A stretch of 19,148 nucleotides of DNA from JAGXLC01 sp046545815 (GCA_046545815.1 JBKGZA010000042.1:1-19148), one strand, 5' to 3'. Shown: positions 6,226-14,613, counted from the stretch's first letter. Numbers and translations are program-made. Notes: a model not told the origin generated them from the sequence alone.

Positions 6226-6876
6226 ATGAAAATACTTGTTTTAGACAACTACGATTCATTTACTTATAACCTGGTGCATATCATTAAGCATGTTACAGCT
6301 CACCAGGTTGATGTTGTACGCAACGATGAGATCACACCGGAAGAGGTACAGCCTTATGACCGGATATTGCTTTCTCCCGGGCCCGGTATTCCTGAGGAAG
6401 CAGGAATTATGAAGGAACTCATACGAAGGTATGGTTCCTCCAAAAGCATTCTGGGTATATGCCTGGGCATGCAGGGAATAGCAGAAGTATACGGAGCCGC
6501 GATTTACAATCTCAATAAAGTATATCACGGCATTGAATCGGATATCCGGATACCGGATGCCCGCGAGACCCTTTTTACTCATCTGCCTTCTCAAATAAGG
6601 GGCGGCAGGTATCATTCGTGGGCTGTAGACCAGGAGTCTCTCCCGGATGAACTTGAAATTACCGCTACGGATAATTCAGGGATCATTATGGCCATCAGGC
6701 ACAAAAATTACGATGTAAAAGGCCTTCAGTTTCATCCCGAATCGGTGATGACACCCCATGGCAAAAACATAATGCTCAACTGGTTCAACCCAGATAATGA
6801 AAAATTATCGTCTTCCTCTTCGGACAACGACTCATATAACATTCACGACACCAAACACGGCTATCTATTTTGTTAA
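6226..6876 (+). CDS. trpG: Anthranilate synthase component II, glutamine amidotransferase (TrpG)
   Basis: A 216-residue class-I amidotransferase that releases ammonia from glutamine for TrpE. Visible are LDNYDSFTYN (6-15), the oxyanion segment SPGPGIPEEAG (50-60), nucleophile C79 in LGICLGMQ, and H170/E172 in LQFHPES. In most TrpG/PabA proteins the residue after GVCLG is His; here it is Met (GICLGMQ), a form also seen in HisH-type amidotransferases. The last 25 residues, rich in Ser and Asp, extend beyond the usual end. The frame could open at a TTG (6217), but the ATG at 6226 fits the family start exactly. It lies 11 nt after trpE. Being in the trp operon it is assigned to TrpG, though it might also serve PabB. 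Confidence 0.93.
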   Translation: MKILVLDNYDSFTYNLVHIIKHVTAHQVDVVRNDEITPEEVQPYDRILLSPGPGIPEEAGIMKELIRRYGSSKSILGICLGMQGIAEVYGAAIYNLNKVYHGIESDIRIPDARETLFTHLPSQIRGGRYHSWAVDQESLPDELEITATDNSGIIMAIRHKNYDVKGLQFHPESVMTPHGKNIMLNWFNPDNEKLSSSSSDNDSYNIHDTKHGYLFC

Positions 6877-6894
6877 ACCCAAATCGTATGGATT

Positions 6895-7890
6895 ATGAAA
6901 AGCGTTCTTGAAAATTTGTATCGACAAAAATACCTGAGTGAAGAAGAGGCCCACAATATCCTGGTTGAGTTTGCCCGGGGCAGCTATAACCACTCTCAGA
7001 TGGCCTCTTTCCTTACCGTTTACCGGATGCGGAACATCACTGTGGGAGAGCTGAAAGGATTCCGCAATGCCATGCTGGAGCTCTGTATATCAATTGACCT
7101 GGATGATTTCAATACCATCGATCTTTGTGGCACGGGCGGCGATGCCAAAAACACATTCAACATCTCTACACTGGCCTCCTTTGTTACTGCCGGCGCCGGG
7201 GCGCAAGTGATCAAACATGGCAATTACAGTGTTTCATCCTCCTGTGGATCATCCAATGTGCTGGAATATTTCGGCTACCGGTTCTCCAATGATCAGGACA
7301 AACTCAGAAATGAACTGGACCATACCGGTTTCTGTTTTATGCATGCCCCGATGTTCCATCCCGCGATGAAAAACATTGCCCCTGTTCGTAAAGATCTTGG
7401 AGTCCAGACCTTTTTTAACATGCTGGGACCTCTCGTAAATCCCGGAAATCCTAAAAATCAGCTTGTGGGTGTATTCAGCCCCGAAGTGGGCCGATTGTAT
7501 AACTACTTTTACCAGGAGCTCGATAAAAACTACACCATCGTACACAGTCTGGATGGTTATGATGAAATATCATTAACCGGGGCCACAAAAACAGATTCAA
7601 TCAATGGAAGCCAGCTTCTCACACCTGAAGATTTTGGATTCGAAAGAGTTGACCCGGTGGCAATTGAAGGTGGCCCTGACGTAGCTTCCTCTGCAAAAAT
7701 CTTCAGCGACATTTTACAGGGAAAGGGTACAGGAGCCCAGAACAATGTAGTTATTGCCAATACAGCAGTGGCACTGAATACCCTTTGGCCGGAAAAATCC
7801 CTTGCAAAGTGTATTGAGATGGCGGAAGATTCCCTTTACAATAAAAAAGCATTGAATGTATTAAATCGGCTAATGGAGATACAGCAATGA
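6895..7890 (+). CDS. trpD: Anthranilate phosphoribosyltransferase (TrpD)
   Basis: A 331-residue enzyme that joins anthranilate and PRPP to give phosphoribosyl-anthranilate. The glycine-rich PRPP site CGTGGD is at 78-83, followed by NTFNIST, KHGN (107-110) and the GPLVNP block near 180, all standard for TrpD. The helical N-terminal domain has SYNHSQMASFLTVYRMRN. Length is normal and no TrpG domain is fused, unlike the enterobacterial enzyme. It begins 18 nt after trpG and overlaps trpC by four bases (ATGA), which indicates translational coupling. Confidence 0.96.
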   Translation: MKSVLENLYRQKYLSEEEAHNILVEFARGSYNHSQMASFLTVYRMRNITVGELKGFRNAMLELCISIDLDDFNTIDLCGTGGDAKNTFNISTLASFVTAGAGAQVIKHGNYSVSSSCGSSNVLEYFGYRFSNDQDKLRNELDHTGFCFMHAPMFHPAMKNIAPVRKDLGVQTFFNMLGPLVNPGNPKNQLVGVFSPEVGRLYNYFYQELDKNYTIVHSLDGYDEISLTGATKTDSINGSQLLTPEDFGFERVDPVAIEGGPDVASSAKIFSDILQGKGTGAQNNVVIANTAVALNTLWPEKSLAKCIEMAEDSLYNKKALNVLNRLMEIQQ

Positions 7891-8708
7891 AACACAATAA
7901 CATTCTGGAAAAGATATTCAGCCATAAATCAGAAGAGGTAGCAGAGCGAAAAAAGGTGCAACCCATCAACATGCTGGAAAATAAATCTTCGTATGCAAGA
8001 GAAACGCTTTCGCTGAGCAGAGCCATCCGGAATCAGGACAATGCGGGAGTTATTGCAGAATTCAAAACGCGTTCCCCTTCCATGGGAATGATCAATGAAA
8101 ATGCAGAATTAAAGCAGATTACTCAGGGTTATTTGACAGCAGGTGCCTCTGCCTTATCTATATTAACGGATGAAAACTTTTTCGGAGGTTCTCCTGAAAA
8201 CCTTGAAATTGCCAGAAAAAACAACGACTCTCCGATTCTGCAGAAAGATTTCATCATGGATCCCTACCAGATACTGGAGGCCAAAGCGTACGGGGCGGAT
8301 GCCATCCTCCTGATTGCAGCCATGCTTCCAAAGGCAAAGGTCAGAGAGCTTTCATCTTTTGCAGTTTCGCTGGGGATGGAAATCCTGCTGGAAATCCACC
8401 AGGAAGAAGAACTCGACAGGGTTAACGATCTCATTCATCTGGTTGGCGTCAATAACCGAAATCTCAAGAATTTTATTGTGAATCAGGAGAATTCCATGGA
8501 GCTGGTCAATGCGATTCCCGATAAATTCGTTAAAATTGCCGAAAGTGGCATAGAATCTTCCCGGCAGGCTTATAACCTTTTAAACAATGGTTTTGACGGC
8601 CTGCTGATCGGCGGAGAATTCATGAAACATCCAAAACCGGAGGAGGCCTGCCGGGATTTTATCGATCAACTGAAAATATATAAACAAAAAGATGACAAAT
8701 TAAAATAA
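7887..8708 (+). CDS. trpC: Indole-3-glycerol phosphate synthase (TrpC)
   Basis: A 273-residue TIM-barrel enzyme that closes the indole ring from CdRP. The catalytic residues known from the family are all present: E58 and K60 in IAEFK, K120 in ILQKDF, E169 in LLEIH, N189 in VGVNNRNL and S220 in AESGIES. The loop after beta-1 reads TRSPSMG rather than the more common SPSKG, a mild variation. TrpF is not fused to it and follows as a separate gene after a 93-nt gap (8709-8801). That gap is AT-rich, holds a tgatta/taatca hairpin that is weak, and shows no clear promoter or terminator. Confidence 0.96.
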   Translation: MKHNNILEKIFSHKSEEVAERKKVQPINMLENKSSYARETLSLSRAIRNQDNAGVIAEFKTRSPSMGMINENAELKQITQGYLTAGASALSILTDENFFGGSPENLEIARKNNDSPILQKDFIMDPYQILEAKAYGADAILLIAAMLPKAKVRELSSFAVSLGMEILLEIHQEEELDRVNDLIHLVGVNNRNLKNFIVNQENSMELVNAIPDKFVKIAESGIESSRQAYNLLNNGFDGLLIGGEFMKHPKPEEACRDFIDQLKIYKQKDDKLK

Positions 8709-8801
8709 AAAGAATGAATCTCATTTTATGATTATAATAATCACATTTTTTCACATACTATTCTTTCTGAATACGCACTATATAAATTAAGAAGCAACAA
8801 A

Positions 8802-9440
8802 ATGAAACTCAAAGTATGCGGTTTAACCAACGAAGAAAACATTCTTGACATCCTCAGGGATATCCAACCCGATTATATGGGGTTCATTTTTTATGAGGGT
8901 TCCTCACGATTTGCAGAAAATAAGCTGTATCCCGAATTTGTAAAAGAACTACCTGAAAGCATTCACAAAACGGGTGTATTCGTGGATGCCTCTGAGGACT
9001 ATATCCTGGATAGAGCCGGCAAATACGGCCTGAGCACACTACAGATGCACGGAAACGAAACCCCTCACTTTTGCAGACGCTTTACGGATAAAGGCTATGA
9101 AGTTATTAAAGTGTTCAATATTTATGAGTCATTTGACATTTCCGCCATGAACGCCTACAGGAACTCTTGCCATTTTTTTCTTTTCGATCGCGCCGGTAAG
9201 TATAAGGGAGGAAACGGGTTGAAGTTCAACTGGGATATCCTTCAGCAATACACGCTGCACAAACCTTATTTTCTAAGCGGCGGTGTAGCTCCCGGAGACG
9301 GAGCCTATATACATAACATCAAAGATCAAAGGCTGTTTGCGGTGGATATCAACAGCCGGTTCGAAACCCGCAAAGGCATAAAAAATGCGGAGCATGTCAA
9401 ACAATTCTATAAAACACTAAAAACAAATGGAAATGGATAA
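8802..9440 (+). CDS. trpF: Phosphoribosylanthranilate isomerase (TrpF)
   Basis: A 212-residue TIM-barrel enzyme that performs the Amadori rearrangement of phosphoribosyl-anthranilate to CdRP. The general base C6 is in KVCGLT, and the general acid D129 is in FLFDRAG. The phosphate-binding segments are FLSGGV and AVDINSRFETRKGIKN. GFIFYEGSSR and LQMHGNE are also typical. The DINSRFE version differs from the usual DVSSGVE but is compatible with function. The start at 8802 is the only one matching the family N-terminus. Its end overlaps the start of trpB by 14 nt. Confidence 0.95.
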   Translation: MKLKVCGLTNEENILDILRDIQPDYMGFIFYEGSSRFAENKLYPEFVKELPESIHKTGVFVDASEDYILDRAGKYGLSTLQMHGNETPHFCRRFTDKGYEVIKVFNIYESFDISAMNAYRNSCHFFLFDRAGKYKGGNGLKFNWDILQQYTLHKPYFLSGGVAPGDGAYIHNIKDQRLFAVDINSRFETRKGIKNAEHVKQFYKTLKTNGNG

Positions 9441-10623
9441 AACACGCTATTCAGCCGACATAAATGGCTATTACGGAAACTATGGAGGAGCTTTTATCCC
9501 GGAATTGCTTTACCCCAACATTGAAGAATTGAGGGCCAATTACAGGAAGATACTTGAAGATCCGGATTTCAGAAAAAAATACCAGGCCTTGCTCAGAGAT
9601 TATGTAGGCAGACCCAGTGCGCTGTACTATGCAGAAAATCTCTCAGACCATTTCCGTACCCGGATATATCTGAAGCGGGAGGATCTGAACCATACAGGAG
9701 CGCACAAAATCAACAATACGGTGGGACAGATCCTTCTGGCGGAAAAGCTGGGTAAAAAGAGGATCATTGCAGAAACCGGGGCAGGACAGCATGGGGTGGC
9801 CACGGCAACCATCTGTGCACTAAAAAAGCTTGAATGCATTGTATATATGGGAGAAACGGATATGGAAAGGCAGGCCAGGAACGTTTTTCAGATGCAGTTG
9901 CTCGGGGCAAAGGTAATACCGGTAAAAACAGGCAACAAAACTTTAAAGGATGCCACCAATGAAGCCATCCGTGACTGGATCAACCATCCAGAAAGCCACT
10001 ATATCATTGGTTCGGTGGTTGGACCTCACCCCTATCCCGACCTGGTTACCCGGCTCCAGTCAGTGATCGGGAATGAGCTAAAAACCCAGCTTGGGGAAAA
10101 GATCAACAGAAATTATCCGGATCACATCATTGCCTGTATCGGTGGAGGAAGCAATGCAGCAGGCATATTCCAACCTTTTTACAACCAGCCCGAAGTCAGT
10201 ATGTATGCCGTTGAAGCAGCAGGGAAAGGAGTGCACAGCGGAATGACAGCCTCCACCATTCAGATGGGAAGCGAAGGCATATTGCATGGAAGCCGGACAC
10301 TGGTCATGCAGAATGAAGACGGACAGATCACCGAACCTTATTCCATCTCAGCAGGACTGGATTATCCGGGGATTGGCCCGGCTTACCCGCATCTCTTTAA
10401 AACCAGAAGGGTACAATTCACAGAAGCTACCGATAAGGAAGCGCTGGAGGCTGCCAAACTTTGCATCCGAAAGGAAGGCATTATCCCGGCCCTGGAATCG
10501 GCCCATGCACTGGCAGCACTAGAAAAGCTGAATGCAGAGAAAGATGATGTGGTGGTAATTAACCTCTCCGGTAGAGGTGATAAAGACATTGATACCTACA
10601 AAAAACATTTGAACCATGAATAG
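9427..10623 (+). CDS. trpB: Tryptophan synthase beta chain (TrpB)
   Basis: A 398-residue PLP enzyme that condenses indole with serine. The lysine that binds PLP is K94 in LNHTGAHKIN. Other family blocks are YYGNYGGAFIPE, ETGAGQHGVATAT, DMERQARN, GSVVGPHPYPDLV, the phosphate loop CIGGGSNAAGIF and LSGRGDKDI. The tunnel partner TrpA is encoded just downstream with an 8-nt overlap. The start may be the ATG at 9427 or the in-frame ATG at 9433; both lie inside the end of trpF. The sequence is the classic TrpB1 type, not the longer TrpB2. Confidence 0.97.
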   Translation: MEMDKTRYSADINGYYGNYGGAFIPELLYPNIEELRANYRKILEDPDFRKKYQALLRDYVGRPSALYYAENLSDHFRTRIYLKREDLNHTGAHKINNTVGQILLAEKLGKKRIIAETGAGQHGVATATICALKKLECIVYMGETDMERQARNVFQMQLLGAKVIPVKTGNKTLKDATNEAIRDWINHPESHYIIGSVVGPHPYPDLVTRLQSVIGNELKTQLGEKINRNYPDHIIACIGGGSNAAGIFQPFYNQPEVSMYAVEAAGKGVHSGMTASTIQMGSEGILHGSRTLVMQNEDGQITEPYSISAGLDYPGIGPAYPHLFKTRRVQFTEATDKEALEAAKLCIRKEGIIPALESAHALAALEKLNAEKDDVVVINLSGRGDKDIDTYKKHLNHE

Positions 10624-11404
10624 AATTGACAAGCTGTTTCAAACCAAATCCAATCAGATTTTATCGGTTTATTTCACCGCAGGATATCCCAAATTGAATG
10701 ACACCGGGAAAATCATCGAAACCCTGGAAGAGGCAGGAGTGGACATGATTGAAGTAGGAATACCTTTTTCCGATCCCATGGTGGACGGACCGACCATACA
10801 GGAAAGCAATAAACTGGCCCTGGAAAACGGCATGAATCTGAATCTCCTTTTTGACCAGATCAGCAAAATCAGGAAAAAAACAAGCATCCCGCTGTTGCTG
10901 ATGGGTTACCTGAACCCTGTGTATCATTTCGGACTGGAAAATTTCTGCCGCTCCTGCCACAATGCCGGTATTGACGGAGCCATTCTGCCCGACCTGCCGG
11001 TAGACATCTATCGGCAACATTATAAAAAGGCTTTTAATGAAAATAATCTGCACAATGTTTTTCTGGTGACCCCGTCAACCAGTGAGGAAAGGCTGAATAA
11101 AATCTTACCGGAATCGAGCGGGTTTATTTACATGGTCTCCTCCAGTTCCACTACAGGAAGTACAAAAGACATCAAAATGCACCTCAGTTATGTGGATGTT
11201 ATCCGAAACATAAAACCAGAAATACCGGTGATGGTTGGCTTCGGCATAAGTGACCGGAAAAGGTTCCTTACAGTATGTGAACACGCCAATGGTGGGATAA
11301 TCGGCTCCGCTTTTATCAAAACCCTGGCCAAACAAGGAGACCTGAAAACAAATATCCGGTCTTTCATTCAGTCCATCAAAATGGAGTATAAAGAACAAAT
11401 ATAA
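10616..11404 (+). CDS. trpA: Tryptophan synthase alpha chain (TrpA)
   Basis: A 262-residue TIM-barrel subunit that cleaves indole-3-glycerol phosphate to indole and glyceraldehyde-3-phosphate; indole passes to TrpB. Catalytic E46 lies in IEVGIPFSDP and D57 in MVDGPT. The blocks FLVTPSTSEERL, IYMVSSSSTTGS, VMVGFGIS and IIGSAFIK agree with the family. It is the last gene of the operon. Downstream I see only weak hairpins (for example aggcc/ggcct near 11538-11550) and no convincing terminator. Confidence 0.97.
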   Translation: MNRIDKLFQTKSNQILSVYFTAGYPKLNDTGKIIETLEEAGVDMIEVGIPFSDPMVDGPTIQESNKLALENGMNLNLLFDQISKIRKKTSIPLLLMGYLNPVYHFGLENFCRSCHNAGIDGAILPDLPVDIYRQHYKKAFNENNLHNVFLVTPSTSEERLNKILPESSGFIYMVSSSSTTGSTKDIKMHLSYVDVIRNIKPEIPVMVGFGISDRKRFLTVCEHANGGIIGSAFIKTLAKQGDLKTNIRSFIQSIKMEYKEQI

Positions 11405-11739
11405 CTGGAATCTCCCTATAAGATAAAGCATCCATGATTAAATAAAGCACCAAACATCAAAAAACAAATCACAAAACTTGCCCGGCGATTGACGGGTAGT
11501 ATCCAATTTTCAAATTCCAATAATCCAAACCCTTGAAAGGCCATAGGCCTGATATGTTTGCAGGCCCGACCGGCGTATGCCTGGAGGGTACCAAAATTCG
11601 CATATAATCGGAATATTATAGGAATGAAAAATATTTTTTTACTTATAGGACATCCTCCCTATCAGGTTTGTCCGTTAATGCGAAAATATGTATATTCGTC
11701 TCTTTTACCTTCTAATTATAGAAGACTACAGGATGCGAT
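11405..11739. other. Intergenic region after trpA with a candidate promoter
   Basis: No gene is supported. Small hairpins such as aggccataggcct occur, but without T-runs. At 11667-11698 is a candidate promoter for the LOG remnant and mscS. The remaining sequence looks like degraded intergenic DNA. Confidence 0.4.
11667..11698 (+). promoter_or_regulatory. Candidate promoter upstream of the LOG remnant and mscS
   Basis: TTTG (11667-11670), a 20-nt spacer and TATATTCG (11691-11698, one mismatch from TAnnTTTG) give the same geometry as the arfB promoter. Transcription would begin near 11705, about 35 nt before the ATG of the small remnant frame. Confidence 0.5.
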
Positions 11740-11853
11740 ATGAATAAAATAGCTGTTTTTTGCGGTTCAAGTGCAGGCAATGATATTGAACAGCTTATAG
11801 AAAGTATGTCTCAATACATTCCACCAGAAGCCAAAAGACTGGGTTTTAAATAA
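11740..11853 (+). pseudogene. 37-codon remnant of a LOG-family (TIGR00730) gene
   Basis: The frame starts MNKIAVFCGSSAGND, which is the typical N-terminus of LOG-family proteins (lysine decarboxylase-like Rossmann enzymes, cytokinin riboside 5'-monophosphate phosphoribohydrolase). After residue 15 it jumps to IEQLIESMSQYIPPEAKRL, a segment that looks like the family's C-terminal helix and PP tail. The central part with the PGGxGTxxE active site is missing. The simplest reading is a gene that lost about 150 codons in frame, leaving a small open frame 27 nt before mscS. It has a candidate promoter. It could still be translated, but no enzyme function is possible. The match of the second half to the family is less certain than that of the first. 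Confidence 0.6.
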
Positions 11854-11867
11854 AAAATATTAAAAAG

Positions 11868-11874
11868 AAAGGAG
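11868..11874 (+). promoter_or_regulatory. Strong Shine-Dalgarno of mscS
   Basis: aaaggag lies 6 nt before the ATG at 11881. Most other genes in this window lack such a clear purine-rich site, so this one stands out and fixes the mscS start. Confidence 0.6.
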
Positions 11875-11880
11875 CATAAA

Positions 11881-12819
11881 ATGACACCATCATCAGTCGC
11901 CTCGTTCATGAACGACCTTCTGTCCAGTTTGTATGAATGGATCATTACTGAATTGCCGGGTATCTTAATACTTATTGTTGCAACCCTCATTTTACTGAAG
12001 GTTTATAAGTCACTGATAAAGCAACTGAGGAAAGCCATAATAAAAAGGTCTGCAAAAAAACATGATACCCAGGCCCATGAAACGGAAAAACGGGTGGAAA
12101 CCCTTATGAATATTCTTCTCAGTGTAGGCAAAGTGGTGATAGGGGCTATCTTCATCATGATTCTTCTTAAAAAGGTGGGTGTAGACATTGGTCCGATACT
12201 TGCCGGTGCCGGAATTATAGGACTGGCTATAGGTTTTGGAGCCCAAGAACTGGTACGGGATTTCATCTCAGGTTTCTTTATGCTGCTGGAAAACCAGATC
12301 CGCACAGGAGATGTTGCCATTATCAATGGTACAGGTGGATTAGTAGAAAAAATCGAATTGAGGACCACCACGCTTCGCGATTTTTCGGGAACTACCCACA
12401 TCTTTCAAAACGGCAAGATCAATACCATCTCCAATATGACGATGGAATGGTCGGCAGTAGTCTTTGATATCGGAGTAGCCTACAAAGAAGAAACCGACAA
12501 AGTGGTAAATATTATGAAGGAAGTGGGCGAAGAGCTGCAAAACGATCCGGATTTCAAAGACCATATTCTCGAACCCCTGGAAGTGTTTGGAGTAGATAAA
12601 TTTGCCGACAGTGCCGTAATCATCAAAGCCCGGTTTAAAACCAAACCCATAATGCAATGGGCGGTAGGCCGGGAATACAGAAGGAGGCTCAAAAAAGCTT
12701 TTGATGAAAGAGGTGTAGAAATTCCATTCCCGCATACTACAGTTTACTGGGGAGAGCGGATCAGTCCGCTGAAACTTCAGGTGGAAAAGGAACTTAAGGG
12801 CGATAATTCCGATACATAA
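11881..12819 (+). CDS. Small-conductance mechanosensitive channel, MscS family
   Basis: A 312-residue inner-membrane channel. Three transmembrane segments are visible at about 27-47, 76-97 and 104-137. The last is the pore helix with the small-residue pattern GPILAGAGIIGLAIGFGAQELVRD and the kink before FISGFFMLLENQI. It is followed by the beta domain (TGDVAIINGTGGLVEKIELRTTTLRD) and a C-terminal alpha/beta cage ending PFPHTTVYWG. MscS proteins open under membrane tension and release solutes during osmotic downshock. Length and domain order are those of the basic MscS type, without extra N-terminal membrane helices or a cyclic-nucleotide domain. It stands alone, perhaps co-transcribed with the LOG remnant. 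Confidence 0.94.
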   Translation: MTPSSVASFMNDLLSSLYEWIITELPGILILIVATLILLKVYKSLIKQLRKAIIKRSAKKHDTQAHETEKRVETLMNILLSVGKVVIGAIFIMILLKKVGVDIGPILAGAGIIGLAIGFGAQELVRDFISGFFMLLENQIRTGDVAIINGTGGLVEKIELRTTTLRDFSGTTHIFQNGKINTISNMTMEWSAVVFDIGVAYKEETDKVVNIMKEVGEELQNDPDFKDHILEPLEVFGVDKFADSAVIIKARFKTKPIMQWAVGREYRRRLKKAFDERGVEIPFPHTTVYWGERISPLKLQVEKELKGDNSDT

Positions 12820-12953
12820 TCTGACTATATCCCTCATTATTTGAATAAGTTGACGCTTGGCAATTTGGGAAGGCTGAAGGGTGTTGATCCAGGAAGAGAG
12901 TCATTAACTCATTGGATTGTTTGACAGAAGTTTTATTGTTTGAGGTTGGAAGC

Positions 12954-13026
12954 CTGGAGTTGGGAGATATAGATAATAGTCATTGATGGTCATTATTTAG
13001 TCATTAAATTGCCATTGATGGTCATT
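12954..13026 (+). repeat. Dispersed repeat fragment, left copy
   Basis: The order ctggagttgg (12954-12963), ataat, then cattgatggtcatt (12981-12994) is repeated collinearly at 17835-17885. A second cattgatggtcatt follows at 13013-13026. Related GTCATT words surround both. The repeats are non-coding. Confidence 0.55.
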
Positions 13027-13270
13027 CAGTTGTATTGGCAGATATTCATAGCCTTAGTTTCTATTCCTCTCCCATTGTCCTGGGGTGCATATCCAATATC
13101 CCATTTTCTCGTCTTCTCCTATGCTTCAAGCATAATTGAGAAACGCCATGGCATGTTTTACTTGCTGCATTCCCGGCTTCTTATTCACCAGTTACCCCAT
13201 CTAATTCCTGTCGCTATCGATAAACCAGAGTCCCGGAACTCCCAACGCGAGACTCACAGCTACTCATTTC

Positions 13271-13318
13271 CTGTCGTTCCATCACTCCGTCGTTCTGTCG
13301 TACCGTCGTGCTGTCGTT
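13271..13318 (+). repeat. Six tandem octamers, consensus CYGTCGTN
   Basis: Six consecutive 8-bp units: ctgtcgtt, ccatcact, ccgtcgtt, ctgtcgta, ccgtcgtg, ctgtcgtt. Five share NYGTCGT and one is more diverged. A looser copy of the unit occurs at about 13208. The period of 8 would shift a reading frame, so a coding role is unlikely. Confidence 0.7.
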
Positions 13319-13450
13319 TTTATCAGGCTTTCACAAAACTTTTTCCGAAGGAACGCAAACCTCCTTTCGGGCAGACGGCAACCTTCTCTCGAGCCATCGA
13401 GCTATTGCTCCCGGGCTAATGAGGTTCTTCTCCCGGACTTTCAGGTTTTA

Positions 13451-13468
13451 TTTTTCCGAGCGGAAAAA
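13451..13468. repeat. Small inverted repeat in a short tandem duplication
   Basis: tttttccg and cggaaaaa pair around a 2-nt loop. A similar unit, ttttcctgagcgaaaaat, follows at 13473-13490. A third palindrome, tgccggca, is at 13498-13505. This may be remains of a duplicated repeat; transcription stop activity is doubtful. Confidence 0.4.
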
Positions 13469-13601
13469 TTTCTTTTCCTGAGCGAAAAATATTTTCTTGC
13501 CGGCAAAATGTACTAATAAACGTTTTAATCGTTCAACCAAACCATTTACATGATCAATTTCAACTCATTCGTCAACCGGATCCCCGCATTCATATTTTAT
13601 T

Positions 13602-13609
13602 TATCTTTG
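13602..13609 (+). promoter_or_regulatory. Candidate -7 box upstream of the activating enzyme
   Basis: TATCTTTG is a perfect TAnnTTTG and identical to the arfB box. It would start transcription near 13616, leaving a leader of about 150 nt. No TTTG is found at the -33 position, so the call is moderate. Confidence 0.4.
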
Positions 13610-13769
13610 CCCTGTAAGTATAAATATCATGTTCAACATTGCATTCTCAATCCATACCAAATACCATCCTTTCGGCAAGGGTCTTTACGAATGCTGGATA
13701 TGCTGAAATTCTGCCCGTTTTTTTCATTTATGCAGTATTTTTATTGATCACCTTTTAATACTTTTCATT

Positions 13770-14561
13770 ATGAAAGGTTTAATCTTTGATATCAAACACT
13801 ATGCGTTACATGACGGTCCAGGCATCCGGCAAACCATATTCTTCAAAGGTTGCCCCCTCGCCTGCCGATGGTGCCATAACCCCGAAAGCCAGTCCCCAGA
13901 AGTTGAGCATTATATCCGGGAAAACAAGCTGGATGGAAAGACCTTCAGAAAAACCCGGACAGTTGGATATGAAATAGATTCTCCGGCACTCATGGAAGTC
14001 ATTGAAGGGGATCGCATCTTTTTCGATGATTCGGGAGGAGGTGTAACCTTCTCGGGCGGTGAACCACTCATGCAGCCGGAATTTCTGAAAGAAATTGCAA
14101 CCCGATGCAAGGAGGCGGATATCCATACAGTGCTGGACACCTGCGGCCATGCCGATCAGAATATACTGATTCAGCTATTGCCCTATATCGACCTGATTCT
14201 TTTCGATCTGAAAATCATTGACAATGAACTCCATAAAAAATACACCGGAGTTTCCAGCACAATGATTTTAGAAAACCTGGAATTTCTGAATGATATCGGG
14301 CATAATTTGTATCTTCGCTTCCCGGTTATTCCGGGAATAACCAATACGCCAAAGAATCTTGAACAAATAAAAAGCTACCTGTCAAAGCTGAATAAGGTTC
14401 AGCATATTGATATACTCCCTTATCACGACATCTCAAAAGGGAAATACAAGCGTTTCAACAGGGAGAACAAGATGGGGGAACAGAAGCTGGACGAGGGTGA
14501 ACCCAAAAGAATCAAAAAGGAATTTGAATCCCTCGGATTTAAAGTAAAAATTGGTGGTTAA
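13770..14561 (+). CDS. Glycyl-radical enzyme activating enzyme (radical SAM), probable HypD activase
   Basis: A 263-residue radical-SAM protein. The [4Fe-4S] cluster motif CxxxCxxC is at C28, C32 and C35 in KGCPLACRWCHNPES; it is preceded by the HDGPGIR signature (14-20) of glycyl-radical activases and followed by DDSGGGVTFSGGEP (86-99). It would use SAM to place a radical on the C-terminal Gly of its partner. Between NPES and the DRIFF segment, where many non-PFL activases carry a ferredoxin-like insert with extra Cys clusters, there is only a short Cys-free linker; in this it resembles PFL activase in layout. The partner is almost surely the dehydratase encoded 173 nt downstream. Start at ATG 13770 gives the usual N-terminus. 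Confidence 0.92.
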   Translation: MKGLIFDIKHYALHDGPGIRQTIFFKGCPLACRWCHNPESQSPEVEHYIRENKLDGKTFRKTRTVGYEIDSPALMEVIEGDRIFFDDSGGGVTFSGGEPLMQPEFLKEIATRCKEADIHTVLDTCGHADQNILIQLLPYIDLILFDLKIIDNELHKKYTGVSSTMILENLEFLNDIGHNLYLRFPVIPGITNTPKNLEQIKSYLSKLNKVQHIDILPYHDISKGKYKRFNRENKMGEQKLDEGEPKRIKKEFESLGFKVKIGG

Positions 14562-14613
14562 AGAGAATAATAACAAAAAAAAGATAGTTGATGAATAAAA
14601 ATAAAAATATTTG

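Larger units (their letters stand above)
12820..13769. other. 950-bp repeat-rich region without a convincing gene
   Basis: Open frames here (such as 13009-13419) run through repeats and resemble no protein I know. The region holds two cattgatggtcatt copies (12981-12994, 13013-13026), an octamer tandem repeat (13271-13318), a small hairpin cluster (13451-13505) and a candidate promoter box (13602-13609) for the downstream activase. Confidence 0.6.

Noticed and set aside
8709..8801. Possible internal promoter before trpF
   Set aside because: The gap is AT-rich but no TAnnTTTG with a TTTG partner is present, and the small tgatta/taatca hairpin is too weak to be a terminator.
13271..13318. Possible CRISPR-like array
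   Set aside because: Units of 8 bp without spacers and no cas genes; this is a simple tandem repeat.
13009..13419. 136-residue plus-strand frame
   Set aside because: It runs through the GTCATT and octamer repeats and has no family features; composition is that of translated repeats.
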